This document shows, one piece after another, positions 22,840-30,834 of a stretch of 64,000 nt of DNA. Numbering within the stretch: position 1 is the first letter of the stretch; each line of letters opens with the position of its first letter. The notes beneath the pieces are model-generated. The model had not been told where the DNA came from. It saw only the letters and a program-made list of their open reading frames with translations, and did not search any database. The DNA is taken from assembly GCA_903845935.1 (NCBI GenBank), contig CAIMZI010000037.1:1-64000 (forward strand). The letters are read 5' to 3'. The position numbers and the translations under genes were made by a program. The DNA is from an uncultured beta proteobacterium (GTDB lineage: Bacteria > Pseudomonadota > Gammaproteobacteria > Burkholderiales > Burkholderiaceae_C).

Positions 22840-23199
22840 TTAGCTACCGAAGTGACCAGCGACAATGAGGTCATCTATTTCCGAGGCGGCATCGAGATAG
22901 TCCTGCTCCGGATTGCCGGGCGCAAAGCCTCTGCGCTCGGCAATGTAGAAGGCGGCCACTTCAATGTGCTTGGCGCGCTGGCCCGGGTCGATGCCGACAC
23001 TGTTGGTCTTGGCCTTTTTCTTGGCCGCTGGCTTGGCAACGGTCTTTGCCGCAGCTGCCTTAGGAACCGCTTTTGCCGCCACCTTCTTGGCTGCGGCAAC
23101 CGGCTTGGGTGCGACCGCCTTGACAGCCACGGGCGTGGCGCTCACGGCCGGGACTTCTTTTACGGCAGCTGAGGCCGCGGGTTTCTTGGTCGTTGCCAT
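22840..23199 (-). CDS. DUF2934 protein with Lys/Ala/Pro-rich histone-like tail
   Basis: 119 residues. Residues 1-68 are a low-complexity Ala/Lys/Pro/Val tail (repeats such as KPVAAAKKVAAK) resembling histone H1 or AlgP-type DNA-binding tails. The C-terminal 50 residues match the DUF2934 pattern (AFYIAERRGF, followed by NPEQDYLDAASEID). A strong GAGGAGCC ribosome-binding site precedes ATG 23199. The highly basic tail suggests nucleic-acid binding; the role of DUF2934 is unknown. It converges with the cytochrome b561 gene. Confidence 0.82.
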   Translation of the reverse strand: MATTKKPAASAAVKEVPAVSATPVAVKAVAPKPVAAAKKVAAKAVPKAAAAKTVAKPAAKKKAKTNSVGIDPGQRAKHIEVAAFYIAERRGFAPGNPEQDYLDAASEIDDLIVAGHFGS

Positions 23200-23330
23200 G
23201 GGTAGGCTCCTCTATGTGACGTTGATTCTGAATGTGCATTGTGGCCATGACAATATCACTCCATTTTGACGAACATCAAATGGAATGGAACGTACTGAAA
23301 CCGAACACGCACATTCTGGGCCACTTCCGT

Positions 23331-23867
23331 CTACAAGCCCAAGGACCGCCCGAGTGCAAACACCGAATTCGGCACCATGGCGTGCGGCGTCTGACGCGCG
23401 GGCACTGCCATTACACCCTTGCTGGCCTTGCTGGCCTTGCTGGCCTTGCTGCGCTGCTGCACCTGGAAGCCCTTGGCGCGCTGTTCATCGGCCAGGCTTT
23501 TGAGCGTGATGGTCTTCATGTGTTGGAAAACGGCCGTGTTGAGCGAGTCCCAAAGGGATTGCGTGTCCAGCACACCCGCACGGGTTTTGTTCAGACTCTG
23601 CGGGTCGCCCACTTCCTCAATAGCGCCAATGATGTCGGCCACCGTGATGCGGTCACCCCTAAAACCCAAGGCATAACCGCCACCGGGGCCGCGCGTGCTC
23701 TCCACCAGGCTGTGCTGGCGCAGCTTGGCAAACACCTGCTCCAGATAGGACAGGGAAATGCCATGACGCAGTGCCAGGTCGGACAGGGGAACCGGGTAGG
23801 CTTTTTCACGCAGGGCGAGGTCGATCATGGCGGTAATGGCAAAACGGCCACGGGTACTGAGTCGCAT
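23331..23867 (-). CDS. Rrf2-family transcriptional regulator lacking cluster cysteines
   Basis: 178 residues with the Rrf2/IscR winged-helix start (MRLSTRGRFAITAMIDLAL) and wing GPGGGYALGF. IscR binds a [2Fe-2S] cluster through three cysteines near positions 92-104. Here that stretch (SLNKTRAGVLDTQSLWDSL) has none, and I find no cysteine in the whole protein. It is therefore probably a cluster-independent Rrf2 protein. The C-terminal tail carries a KASKASKASK run encoded by a short tandem DNA repeat at 23418-23450. AAGGAGTGAAAAC precedes ATG 23867. It diverges from the nhaR gene, 107 bases away. No iscSUA genes are nearby. Confidence 0.85.
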   Translation of the reverse strand: MRLSTRGRFAITAMIDLALREKAYPVPLSDLALRHGISLSYLEQVFAKLRQHSLVESTRGPGGGYALGFRGDRITVADIIGAIEEVGDPQSLNKTRAGVLDTQSLWDSLNTAVFQHMKTITLKSLADEQRAKGFQVQQRSKASKASKASKGVMAVPARQTPHAMVPNSVFALGRSLGL

Positions 23868-23974
23868 GTTTTCACTCCTTCAAGCAGCGCGAAGGCGCTG
23901 CCAAGACCTGAATGTAGGTGAGACAATGCTTCGTGAAAATTCGTTAAATCAATAATTAAACTTCGCAAAAAACG

Positions 23975-24868
23975 ATGAATTACAAACACCTGCTGTATTT
24001 CTGGGTCACTGCCAAAGCCGGCGGCGTGATGCGCGCGGGCGAACAGCTGCACACCACACCGCATACCCTTTCCGGCCAGATCAAGCTGCTCGAAGACTGG
24101 CTAGGCCACAAGCTATTCAAGAAGGTCGGCCGCCAGCTGGAGCTGACCGAGGACGGCCGCCTGGCGCTTGGCTATGCCGACCAGATCTTCACCCTAGGAG
24201 CGGAATTGGAGACGGCCGTGCGCACGGCCGGTGAAGGGAAGAAGGTGCTGGACTTCAAGGTCGGCGTGGCAGATTCGGTAACCAAGTCGATTGCCTACCG
24301 GTTGCTGGAGCCGGCCCTCTCGATTGCCGAGCCGGTGCGCCTGATTTGCAGCGAGGGCAAATTCCCCGACCTATTGGCGCAGTTGGCACTCAACCGCCTG
24401 GACCTGGTAATTGCGGATGAGCCCATGTCGCGCCGCCTGAGCGTGCGCGCCTTCAACCATCCGCTGGGCGGCACCGCCATGAGCTTCTTTTGCACACCTG
24501 CGCTCAAAAGCCAGCTGCAGGGCGAGTTCCCGCAATGCCTGAACGGACAGCCCCTGCTGATCCCGGGCGCCCAGGCCTCGGTGCGCCAGCGACTCGAAGG
24601 TTGGTTGACACGCCACGGCCTGTTGCCGCGCATCGTCGGCGAGTTTGACGACGGCGCGCTGATGACGGCCTTTGGCCGCGAGGGGCGCGGCGTCTTCATG
24701 GCACCCAGCGTGATGGAGGCCGATACCATGCAGCAATTTGGTGTGGAGGTGATTGGCCGAAGCGCAGAACTGCGCGAGGAGTTTTACGCCGTCTCGGTGG
24801 AAAAGCGCATTACCCATGCTTGCGTGGTGGCGATCACGGATGCGGCGCGCGGCCAGCTGTTTGGCTAG
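23975..24868 (+). CDS. nhaR: LysR-family transcriptional activator NhaR
   Basis: A 297-residue LysR-type regulator that aligns along its length with E. coli NhaR: NYKHLLYFWVTAKAGGV at the start, the helix-turn-helix with TPHTLSGQIKLLEDWLG, VGVADSVTKS in the effector domain, and the diagnostic GEFDDGALMTAFG. NhaR senses Na+ and activates the nhaA antiporter in E. coli. No antiporter gene is adjacent here, so the target is open. Downstream lies a decayed cysA tail, so in this lineage it may once have followed or preceded a sulfate transport operon. Confidence 0.85.
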   Translation: MNYKHLLYFWVTAKAGGVMRAGEQLHTTPHTLSGQIKLLEDWLGHKLFKKVGRQLELTEDGRLALGYADQIFTLGAELETAVRTAGEGKKVLDFKVGVADSVTKSIAYRLLEPALSIAEPVRLICSEGKFPDLLAQLALNRLDLVIADEPMSRRLSVRAFNHPLGGTAMSFFCTPALKSQLQGEFPQCLNGQPLLIPGAQASVRQRLEGWLTRHGLLPRIVGEFDDGALMTAFGREGRGVFMAPSVMEADTMQQFGVEVIGRSAELREEFYAVSVEKRITHACVVAITDAARGQLFG

Positions 24869-24872
24869 ACCT

Positions 24873-25055
24873 CCGGCTGCATATGCAAACAGCATGGCCA
24901 TTGCCTATGTTCATCCACACGACCTGGATGTGCGACGTTAAAAGGCCGGTGAAGACAGCGACATCATCGGCGCCCAGCAGTACGCGCAAAAGGCCTTCAA
25001 GCAGGGCGAGGTGCTGGTGCTGACACCGCGCAAGGCAAGGGTTTTTGTGGCCTGG
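24873..25055 (+). pseudogene. remnant of a CysA-like sulfate ABC transporter ATPase C-terminus
   Basis: Two fragments in the same frame resemble the end of CysA. The first is AIAYVHPHDLDV (24897-24935), like the V(R/H)PHDxDV turn of the C-terminal regulatory domain. The second is GEVLVLTPRKARVFVA (about 25005-25052), the usual CysA end. They are separated by a TAA at 24939 and by loss of the intervening residues expected in CysA. The ATPase core is absent, so this is a decayed relic. The identification rests on motif memory and would be settled by a translated search. Confidence 0.55.
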
Positions 25056-25135
25056 TGCACAAACCCAAGAAAAGGGGCGATACCATTGGTGCAACCGGGT
25101 GGCAGCAGACGCTGCTTCGGTACTACAAAATAATT

Positions 25136-25729
25136 GTGCCTTCTTCCAATTACCTCACCACGCGTGAAGCGGCCTCCTTGCTCGGCGTGTCCGTTCCTAC
25201 AGCCCAGCAATGGGTGGAGCGCGGCTTGCTCAAAAGCTGGAAAACCGAAGGGGGTCACAGGCGCATCCTGCACTCTTCCGCGCTGGAGGTTCTCAAGCTG
25301 CAGCAGGACAAAAAGGCCTTGCTACAAATCCCGCATGCGATGCCGGTCCTGGTTGTTGAAGACGACCTCAGTCTGATTCGACTCTACAAACTGCAGATTG
25401 GGAAGTGGCCGTTTGCCACCACGTTGACGGTGGCTCCGAATGGCTATGAGGCGCTGGTTCTGGTGGGCGAAATGCGGCCCCAGTTGTTAATTTGTGATCT
25501 GCGTTTGCCCGGCGTGAACGGCTTCAACATCGTACGCGGGCTGTGCGAAATGCATCGCTACAAGAACATGGGAATCGTCGTCATATCGGGCCTGCCACGG
25601 CCCGAGATCGATGCCCATGGCGGCCTCCCAGAACGCGTGCACGTGATGGGAAAGCCGGTTGACTTTGCCAGATTGCAAGTCATCGCCACAGCGCTGTGGG
25701 CGTCGCAAACCCATTCTATTAAGGTCTAA
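25136..25729 (+). CDS. excisionase/MerR-type HTH domain fused to a response-regulator receiver
   Basis: A 197-residue protein. An N-terminal excisionase/MerR-like helix-turn-helix (YLTTREAASLLGVSVPTAQQW, with WKTEGGHRRI as the wing) is followed by a receiver domain: VVEDD acid pocket, phospho-acceptor Asp in LICDLRLPG, Lys in MGKPVD. The order is inverted compared with most response regulators, where the receiver comes first. The start is uncertain: I take GTG 25136, since upstream codons belong to the cysA relic. No histidine kinase is adjacent. Its 3' end overlaps the convergent small gene by 11 bases. Confidence 0.75.
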   Translation: MPSSNYLTTREAASLLGVSVPTAQQWVERGLLKSWKTEGGHRRILHSSALEVLKLQQDKKALLQIPHAMPVLVVEDDLSLIRLYKLQIGKWPFATTLTVAPNGYEALVLVGEMRPQLLICDLRLPGVNGFNIVRGLCEMHRYKNMGIVVISGLPRPEIDAHGGLPERVHVMGKPVDFARLQVIATALWASQTHSIKV

Positions 25730-26057
25730 GCGCAGCAACAAAACCGGGCTGACTGCAGGCCACGCGTCGCTGTTTGCGGATCACCACCACGGCCGGCGTA
25801 CAACGCGGTTTCAATGCGGCAGTGCTGCGCGTATCGATGAGACCGGCCAAGTGAATGGCCCTTTGAACCGCATCGCGGTCCAGCTCCACGAATTGCGAGC
25901 CATTGACGCGCAGGTAGGTTCCGGCCTTGTTTAACGCCAGCAATCCAAACTCCATGCCCAGTCGAACGATGCCCAAGACCTGCACGGTTTTCGGCGCGGC
26001 AACAAAGGCGCTGATGTGTGACTTTCCCAGAATGACCTTCATGGACGCTTGATTCAT
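25719..26057 (-). CDS. hypothetical protein, 112 residues
   Basis: I do not recognise a family. ATG 26057 is preceded by GGGAGC at good spacing, and codon use looks normal for the window. The sequence has no signal peptide or membrane helix. The first 70 residues alternate hydrophobic and charged residues like a small soluble alpha/beta domain, and the C-terminal 40 are basic. Its end overlaps the end of the HTH-receiver gene on the other strand by 11 bases. Confidence 0.5.
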   Translation of the reverse strand: MNQASMKVILGKSHISAFVAAPKTVQVLGIVRLGMEFGLLALNKAGTYLRVNGSQFVELDRDAVQRAIHLAGLIDTRSTAALKPRCTPAVVVIRKQRRVACSQPGFVAALRP

Positions 26058-26168
26058 TTTTGCTCCCGCTAAGATGGACGCCTTCACGCGGCCACCGGAC
26101 TGCTGCTGACCTTCAAACTGCTGAAGGCAATAAAAGGAATTTAGAGCGAATCAAGACGAGGGTCAAAC

Positions 26169-26209
26169 CCTGGAAATATATGAAACCCGGCTTTCATATT
26201 TACCCCAGG
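26169..26209 (-). terminator. stem-loop after the rutR operon
   Basis: A perfect 8-bp stem (ATATGAAA at 26178-26185, loop CCCGGC, TTTCATAT at 26192-26199) is enclosed by an outer CCTGG/CCAGG pair (26169-26173 and 26205-26209). It begins a few bases after the rutR stop on the minus strand. A clear T-run is missing, so it may be a weak terminator or an mRNA 3'-end stabiliser. Confidence 0.5.
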
Positions 26210-26214
26210 TTTCG

Positions 26215-26892
26215 CTACAAGCCGCAGCCCCGCAAAATCAGCGCCACCACATGCTCGGTGGCACGTGAATAGTCTGCAGTGTCCAGCGCCTCTGTGCCCA
26301 GCACGGCGCAGACCTGCGCATCAAAGTCGGCGTAGGTTTGGGTGGCGGCCCAGATGGTGAAGAAGAGATGGGTGGCATCCACCGGCGCCATGCGCCCGGC
26401 ATTGATCCAGCCCTGTACCACGGCGGCCTTGTCGATCACCAGTTGGCGCAGCTCGGTGCTTAGCAGCTCCTTCACCACCGGCGCGCCATGCAGCAGCTCG
26501 TTGGCAAACACCTTTGAGCCGTCGGGCCGCTCGGCCGAGAGTTCCATCTTGGCTCGTATGTATTGTTCCAATGCCGCGCGCGGTTCAGCGTCATGGGTAA
26601 TGCCGTGCGTGGGCAGCAACCAGTCATTCAAGATGCGCGCGAGCACGGCGCGGTACAGCACGTCCTTGCTGCCGAAGTAGTAATGCAGATTGGCCTTGGG
26701 CAGTCCGCTGCCCTCCGAGATGGCGGCCATGGTGGCGCCGCTGAAGCCGGCGCGGGCAAACACCTTTTCGGCGGCCAACAAAATAAGGGCCTCATTCGTC
26801 TGGCGAATCAGGCCCTTGGAGGAAGACTCCGGGCTTTGCGCACGCCCGGAGGTTTGAACGGCTTTGGCTGTCAAAGTCATCCGCTCTTTCAT
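26215..26892 (-). CDS. rutR: RutR-family TetR repressor
   Basis: A 225-residue TetR-type regulator with the YcdC/RutR C-terminal domain. The DNA-binding part is LPKANLHYYFGSKDVLY. Shared RutR landmarks are ANELLHGAPVV, IDKAAVVQGWINAGRMAPVD and IWAATQTYADF. E. coli RutR binds uracil or thymine and releases its operator. The gene is last in the ABC transporter operon, three bases after the binding-protein stop. A near-consensus RutR operator stands before the first gene (30646-30661). Feedback control of its own operon by a pyrimidine is therefore likely. ATG 26892 is preferred over the adjacent GTG 26895. Confidence 0.85.
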   Translation of the reverse strand: MKERMTLTAKAVQTSGRAQSPESSSKGLIRQTNEALILLAAEKVFARAGFSGATMAAISEGSGLPKANLHYYFGSKDVLYRAVLARILNDWLLPTHGITHDAEPRAALEQYIRAKMELSAERPDGSKVFANELLHGAPVVKELLSTELRQLVIDKAAVVQGWINAGRMAPVDATHLFFTIWAATQTYADFDAQVCAVLGTEALDTADYSRATEHVVALILRGCGL

Positions 26893-26895
26893 CAC

Positions 26896-27912
26896 TTACT
26901 TTTGGGCTGCTTCCCACACCGCATGGGTGTAGGCTGCCTTGCCCGGATCCTTCTTGATCACGGGGTCGCTGCCACCGGTCAGCAAGACCTTGATGGTGCG
27001 CTCAAAGGCGGCGGGTTCCAGGTAGCCAATCTTCTTGGTGCCGGCATTGCTGATCAGCTTGGCCACGTTTTCCATCTGGCGCTTTTGCACCTTCAGGCTG
27101 GAGCTGCCGGAAGTGTCCGCGGCCAGCACGGCCTTGGCCGCACCCTCGGGGTCTTTCACCGCAGCGTCCCAACCCTTGAGCGAGGCCTTGAGGAACTTGC
27201 CCATGCGCGCGACAAAGGCCGGGTCTTTCAGATTGGGTTCGAGCACATAGAGGCCGTCTTCCAGCGTGGACACGCCTTCTTTTTCATAGAAGAAGGTGAC
27301 CAGGTCTTTTTCCTTCACGCCGGCGTCCACCACCTGCCAGTACTCGTTGTAAATCATGGTGGAGATGCAAGCGGCCTGGTCCTGCAACAGCGGATCGACG
27401 TTAAAGCCCTGCTTCAAGATCTTGATGTCGGAGTCGGTCTTCAGGCCGAGCTTGTTCATCCAGTTGAGGAAGGGGTATTCGTTGCCGCCGTACCAGACGC
27501 CCAGGGTCTTGCCCTTGAAGTCCTTGGGCGACGCCACGCCGCTCTTTTTCTTGCAGGTCAGCATCAGGCCGGACTTGTCAAACACCTGGGCCACGTTGAC
27601 CAGCGGCACACCGGCTTCGCGCGAGGCCATGGCCGAAGGCATCCAGTCCACCACGATGTCGGCCTGCTTGCCGGCCAGCACCTGGGTGGGCGCAATGTCG
27701 GGGCCGCCCGGCTTGATGGTGACGTCCAGACCTGCGTCCTTGTAAAAGCCCTTGGCCGCGGCCATGTAGTAGCCGGCAAACTGGGCCTGCGGCACCCATT
27801 TCAGCTGCACGGTGACCGCTTCATTAGCAAGCGCGCCAGTGCTGGCAGCAACACCGCACACAGCCAGCACCGCGGCCATCAGGCGGCTGGTGAATTGGGG
27901 GGAACGAATCAT
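26896..27912 (-). CDS. ABC transporter substrate-binding protein, NMT1/THI5 type
   Basis: A 338-residue periplasmic binding protein with a signal peptide (cleavage near ALA-NEA, residue 30). The NMT1/THI5-like start is TVQLKWVPQAQFAGYYMA; FYKDAGLDV and the PGGPDIAP loop follow. Related proteins carry pyrimidines such as hydroxymethylpyrimidine. With the RutR operator upstream and rutR downstream, a pyrimidine base or its catabolite is the best guess. AAGGAG precedes ATG 27912. It follows the second permease gene after 62 bases. Confidence 0.87.
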   Translation of the reverse strand: MIRSPQFTSRLMAAVLAVCGVAASTGALANEAVTVQLKWVPQAQFAGYYMAAAKGFYKDAGLDVTIKPGGPDIAPTQVLAGKQADIVVDWMPSAMASREAGVPLVNVAQVFDKSGLMLTCKKKSGVASPKDFKGKTLGVWYGGNEYPFLNWMNKLGLKTDSDIKILKQGFNVDPLLQDQAACISTMIYNEYWQVVDAGVKEKDLVTFFYEKEGVSTLEDGLYVLEPNLKDPAFVARMGKFLKASLKGWDAAVKDPEGAAKAVLAADTSGSSSLKVQKRQMENVAKLISNAGTKKIGYLEPAAFERTIKVLLTGGSDPVIKKDPGKAAYTHAVWEAAQK

Positions 27913-27974
27913 GGGAACACTCCTTCAGGGTTAGAGGAACAACACAGGACAACAAGAAAACTATTAGACAGCGC

Positions 27975-28862
27975 CTATTTAGTGCCGCGGATCGACGGGT
28001 GCCAAAAGGCCGCCCGCCGCTCCAGCGCCACCAACAAGGCATAGGCCAGCGAGCCGGTCACCGCCGCCACCACAATCGCGCCCCAGACCAGCGGCATGTT
28101 CATGCGCGAGGCCTCGGTGGAAATACGAAAACCCAGGCCGCTGGTGGGCGAGCCGAAGAACTCGGCGACGATGGCACCGATCAGCGCCAGCGTGGCATTC
28201 ACCTTGAGCGCGTTGAAGATGTGCGGCAGGGCCGAGGGCAGGCGCAGCGCCACCAGGGTGCGCGTGTAGCTGGCGGCATAGCTGTACATGAGCTCGCGCT
28301 CCAGCTTGCCGGAGGCCTTGAGGCCTGCCAGCGTGGACACCAGCATCGGGAAGAAGGTCATCAGCACCACCACGGCAGCCTTGGACGGCCACTCGAAGCC
28401 GAACCACATCACGGCAATCGGCGCGATGCCGACCAGAGGGACCGCACTGGTCAGCGACGCCACCGGCAGCAGGCCGCGCTGCAGAAACGGCATGCGATCA
28501 ATGGCGACGGCCACCGCAAAACCCAGGCCACAACCCAGGGCCCAACCGATCAGCACCGCCTTGCCGACGGTCTGCACAAAGTCGCCCCAGAGCTTGGGCG
28601 CATGGTCGGCCATGGAGGCCAGCACAAAGCTGGGCGCGGGTAGCAACACGCGCGACACGTCCAGGCAGCGCACCAGCACCTCCCAGAAAAAAACCACCCA
28701 CAGGCCGAACACGGCAGCAGTCAGTGTGCCGACCCAACGGTTGCCTTCCAGACCGGCGGTGCGGTAGATGCTAAAGCCGGCCAACAGCGCCAGCAGCACG
28801 ATGGTGGGCCAGAACAGGGGCGAGGCGCCTGCTTGCAGCCAGGTGCTCACAGCCTCGCTCAT
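27975..28862 (-). CDS. ABC transporter permease (SsuC/ThiX type)
   Basis: A 295-residue inner-membrane permease of the BPD_transp_1 type, with about six to seven hydrophobic helices and the ATPase-docking EAA-type loop around ELMYSYAASYTRTLVALRLPSA. The start ATG 28862 overlaps the preceding permease stop as ATGA (28859-28862). A longer open frame continues upstream, but it runs over the other permease gene and looks unlike protein. It forms a heteromeric channel with its neighbour. Confidence 0.87.
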   Translation of the reverse strand: MSEAVSTWLQAGASPLFWPTIVLLALLAGFSIYRTAGLEGNRWVGTLTAAVFGLWVVFFWEVLVRCLDVSRVLLPAPSFVLASMADHAPKLWGDFVQTVGKAVLIGWALGCGLGFAVAVAIDRMPFLQRGLLPVASLTSAVPLVGIAPIAVMWFGFEWPSKAAVVVLMTFFPMLVSTLAGLKASGKLERELMYSYAASYTRTLVALRLPSALPHIFNALKVNATLALIGAIVAEFFGSPTSGLGFRISTEASRMNMPLVWGAIVVAAVTGSLAYALLVALERRAAFWHPSIRGTK

Positions 28863-29803
28863 GCCACAGCTCCGCGATTGCGCAAGACCATGCGCTCGAC
28901 CAGCGCTACCGATGCAGTGAGAGTCAGACCCAAGAGCGCCGACATCACCAGCGCCGACCAGATCTGCGTGGTCTGGCCGTAATAGGAACCGGTCAGCAAG
29001 CGCGCGCCCAGACCGGCCACTGCGCCGGTCGGCAGCTCGGCCACCATGGCGCCGACCAAACCGGCGGCCACGCCCACGCGCAACGCGGGGAACAGAAACG
29101 GCAAAGCGGCGGGCATGCGCAGCAACCACAGGCTTTGCCAGCGGCTGGCGGCATAGGTGTGCATCATTTCCGTCTCAATGGTTTGCGGCGAACGCAGGCC
29201 CGCCACCATGGCCACCGTGACCGGGAAAAAACACAGGTACATGGCGATCACCGCCTTGGGTGCCACGCCGGAAAAACCCAGCGTGCCCAGAATCACCAGC
29301 ACGATGGGCGCAATCGCCAGCACCGGCACGGTCTGCGAGGCCACGATCCAGGGCATGAGGGCGCGGTCCAGCGTGCGGCTGTGCACGATCAGTATGGACA
29401 GCAGCAGGCCCAGCGCCGTGCCCATGACAAAACCAATCAGCGTGGACTGGCCGGTAACGGCCACGTGGTACAGCAGGTTGCGCGGGTTGTCCACCGGCCA
29501 CTCGGTCAGACTTTCATAGAAGTCCGCCACCACCTGGTGCGGCGCGGGCATCAGCGGGCGCTCCATGCTCATGGTGGCCTCGAACAGTTCGCGCTGGGTG
29601 TAACCGGCCTCTTCGTCCAGCACGCGTTCAATCGCACCCGGCGCATTCAACCGCCAGGCCGCCACATACCAGGCCAGCAACACGCTCAGCAGCACCACGG
29701 CCACGGGCAGGCCGTTGTGCCAAAAGCGTTGCAGGGGAGTCTTCTTGGTCTTGCCGCCGGGCCGCCCCAAGGCAGAAACTGGGGGTTCTGTTTCTTTATG
29801 CAT
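28859..29803 (-). CDS. ABC transporter permease (SsuC/ThiX type)
   Basis: A 314-residue permease with an N-terminal helix near residues 25-45, a roughly 75-residue periplasmic loop, then five or six helices. The docking loop is around METEMMHTYAASRWQSLWLLRMP-like sequence. The long first periplasmic loop is unusual for this family and may help contact the binding protein. ATG 29803 lies inside the end of the ATPase gene (8-base overlap), so the three transporter genes are tightly coupled. Confidence 0.86.
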   Translation of the reverse strand: MHKETEPPVSALGRPGGKTKKTPLQRFWHNGLPVAVVLLSVLLAWYVAAWRLNAPGAIERVLDEEAGYTQRELFEATMSMERPLMPAPHQVVADFYESLTEWPVDNPRNLLYHVAVTGQSTLIGFVMGTALGLLLSILIVHSRTLDRALMPWIVASQTVPVLAIAPIVLVILGTLGFSGVAPKAVIAMYLCFFPVTVAMVAGLRSPQTIETEMMHTYAASRWQSLWLLRMPAALPFLFPALRVGVAAGLVGAMVAELPTGAVAGLGARLLTGSYYGQTTQIWSALVMSALLGLTLTASVALVERMVLRNRGAVA

Positions 29804-30605
29804 GGTGCCCGTCCGCCAGCGCCTCGCGCACATCGTGAGCCAGCGCCATGAATTCGGGCGTGTCGCGCAGGCCCAGATGCCGGTCATCCGGCAAGGATGA
29901 GCGGATCAGCTTGACGATGCGCCCGGGGCGCGGCGACATCACCACAATCTTGGTGGACAGATACACCGCCTCGGCAATCGAGTGCGTCACAAACACCACG
30001 GTGCGTCGCTCGCGCTGCCAGAGTTGCTGCAGTTGTTCGTTGAGCCGGTCGCGCGTGATCTCATCCAGCGCGCCAAAGGGCTCGTCCATCATCAGAATCT
30101 TGGGCTCAAACGACAGGGCACGCGCAATCGACACGCGCTGCTGCATGCCGCCGGACAGCTGCCAGGGGTATTTGCCTTCAAAGCCCTTGAGGCCGACGCG
30201 CTCCAGATGCTCGATGGCGATCTGTTTGGCCTCGCTGCGGCCCTTGCCCTGAATTTGCAGCGGCAGGGTCACATTTCCCAAAACGGTGCGCCAGGGGAAC
30301 AAGGCTGGTGCCTGGAACACATAGCCATAGGCCCGCGCCAAGCGCGCTTCATGCGGCGAGACGCCGTTGACCAGCACCTGGCCGGCGCTGATGTGCTCCA
30401 GGTCGGCAATCACCCGCATCAGCGTGGTCTTGCCGCAACCCGAAGGCCCGATCAGAGAGACGAATTCCCCCTCGGCAATGTCCAGATCGATGTCGCTGAG
30501 CGCATGCACCGGCGTGTCCGCCGTCTGATACACCACACTGGCGTTTTGCACCTGCACGGCCAGTCGGGAGTTATCTACGGGGCGGATCGATTCGGATTTA
30601 GTCAT
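29796..30605 (-). CDS. ABC transporter ATP-binding protein (SsuB/TauB/ThiZ type)
   Basis: A 269-residue ATPase with Walker A GPSGCGKTT, Q-loop FQAPALFPW, signature LSGGMQQR, Walker B ILMMDEPFGALDE and switch His in VTHSIAEAV. It is the first gene of the operon that runs through two permeases, a binding protein and rutR. The RutR-like operator is centred about 48 bases before ATG 30605, where a bound repressor would block transcription. The ribosome-binding site is weak. Confidence 0.9.
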   Translation of the reverse strand: MTKSESIRPVDNSRLAVQVQNASVVYQTADTPVHALSDIDLDIAEGEFVSLIGPSGCGKTTLMRVIADLEHISAGQVLVNGVSPHEARLARAYGYVFQAPALFPWRTVLGNVTLPLQIQGKGRSEAKQIAIEHLERVGLKGFEGKYPWQLSGGMQQRVSIARALSFEPKILMMDEPFGALDEITRDRLNEQLQQLWQRERRTVVFVTHSIAEAVYLSTKIVVMSPRPGRIVKLIRSSLPDDRHLGLRDTPEFMALAHDVREALADGHHA

Positions 30606-30640
30606 TGGCGCAGGATGCACTACTTTGGGGTCAAGGAGGC

Positions 30641-30666
30641 ATAAGTTGACCAATTGGTTAACTTAT
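30641..30666. promoter_or_regulatory. RutR operator (26-bp near-palindrome)
   Basis: The core at 30646-30661 reads TTGACCAATTGGTTAA. The known RutR consensus is TTGACCAnnTGGTCAA, so there is a single mismatch. Flanking ATAAG/CTTAT extends the dyad symmetry to 26 bases. It sits directly upstream of the five-gene ABC-rutR operon. Confidence 0.85.
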
Positions 30667-30834
30667 GTGGCGATACTAGCCATTTTCATGCCAGTGGCGC
30701 CACTGGGGTTTGTACTGCCCACGTCAAACGCCATTCACCGGCATACGCACAATGCGCACTAGTTGCCGCCGCCTGGAAGATCAGGAGTTCACTGCCGCGT
30801 AGGCCACGGGTGGTTTCCTATCGGGCAATGATAG

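Noticed and set aside
23418-23450. short tandem repeat (CCTTGCTGG units)
   Set aside because: It lies within the Rrf2 gene and encodes KASKASKASK, so it is part of the coding sequence rather than a separate element.
26563-28044. 493-codon plus-strand frame opposite rutR and the ABC binding-protein gene
   Set aside because: Both minus-strand genes carry full family motifs and good starts, so the opposite frame is a shadow.
27975-29129. 384-residue permease with a start at 29129
   Set aside because: The first 89 codons run over the neighbouring permease gene and give non-protein-like sequence. ATG 28862, overlapping the upstream stop, fits the family.
30606-30660. TPP riboswitch ahead of the NMT1/THI5-type ABC operon
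   Set aside because: The binding protein resembles thiamine-precursor proteins, so I looked for the TPP fold. The gap is too short and instead holds a RutR operator.
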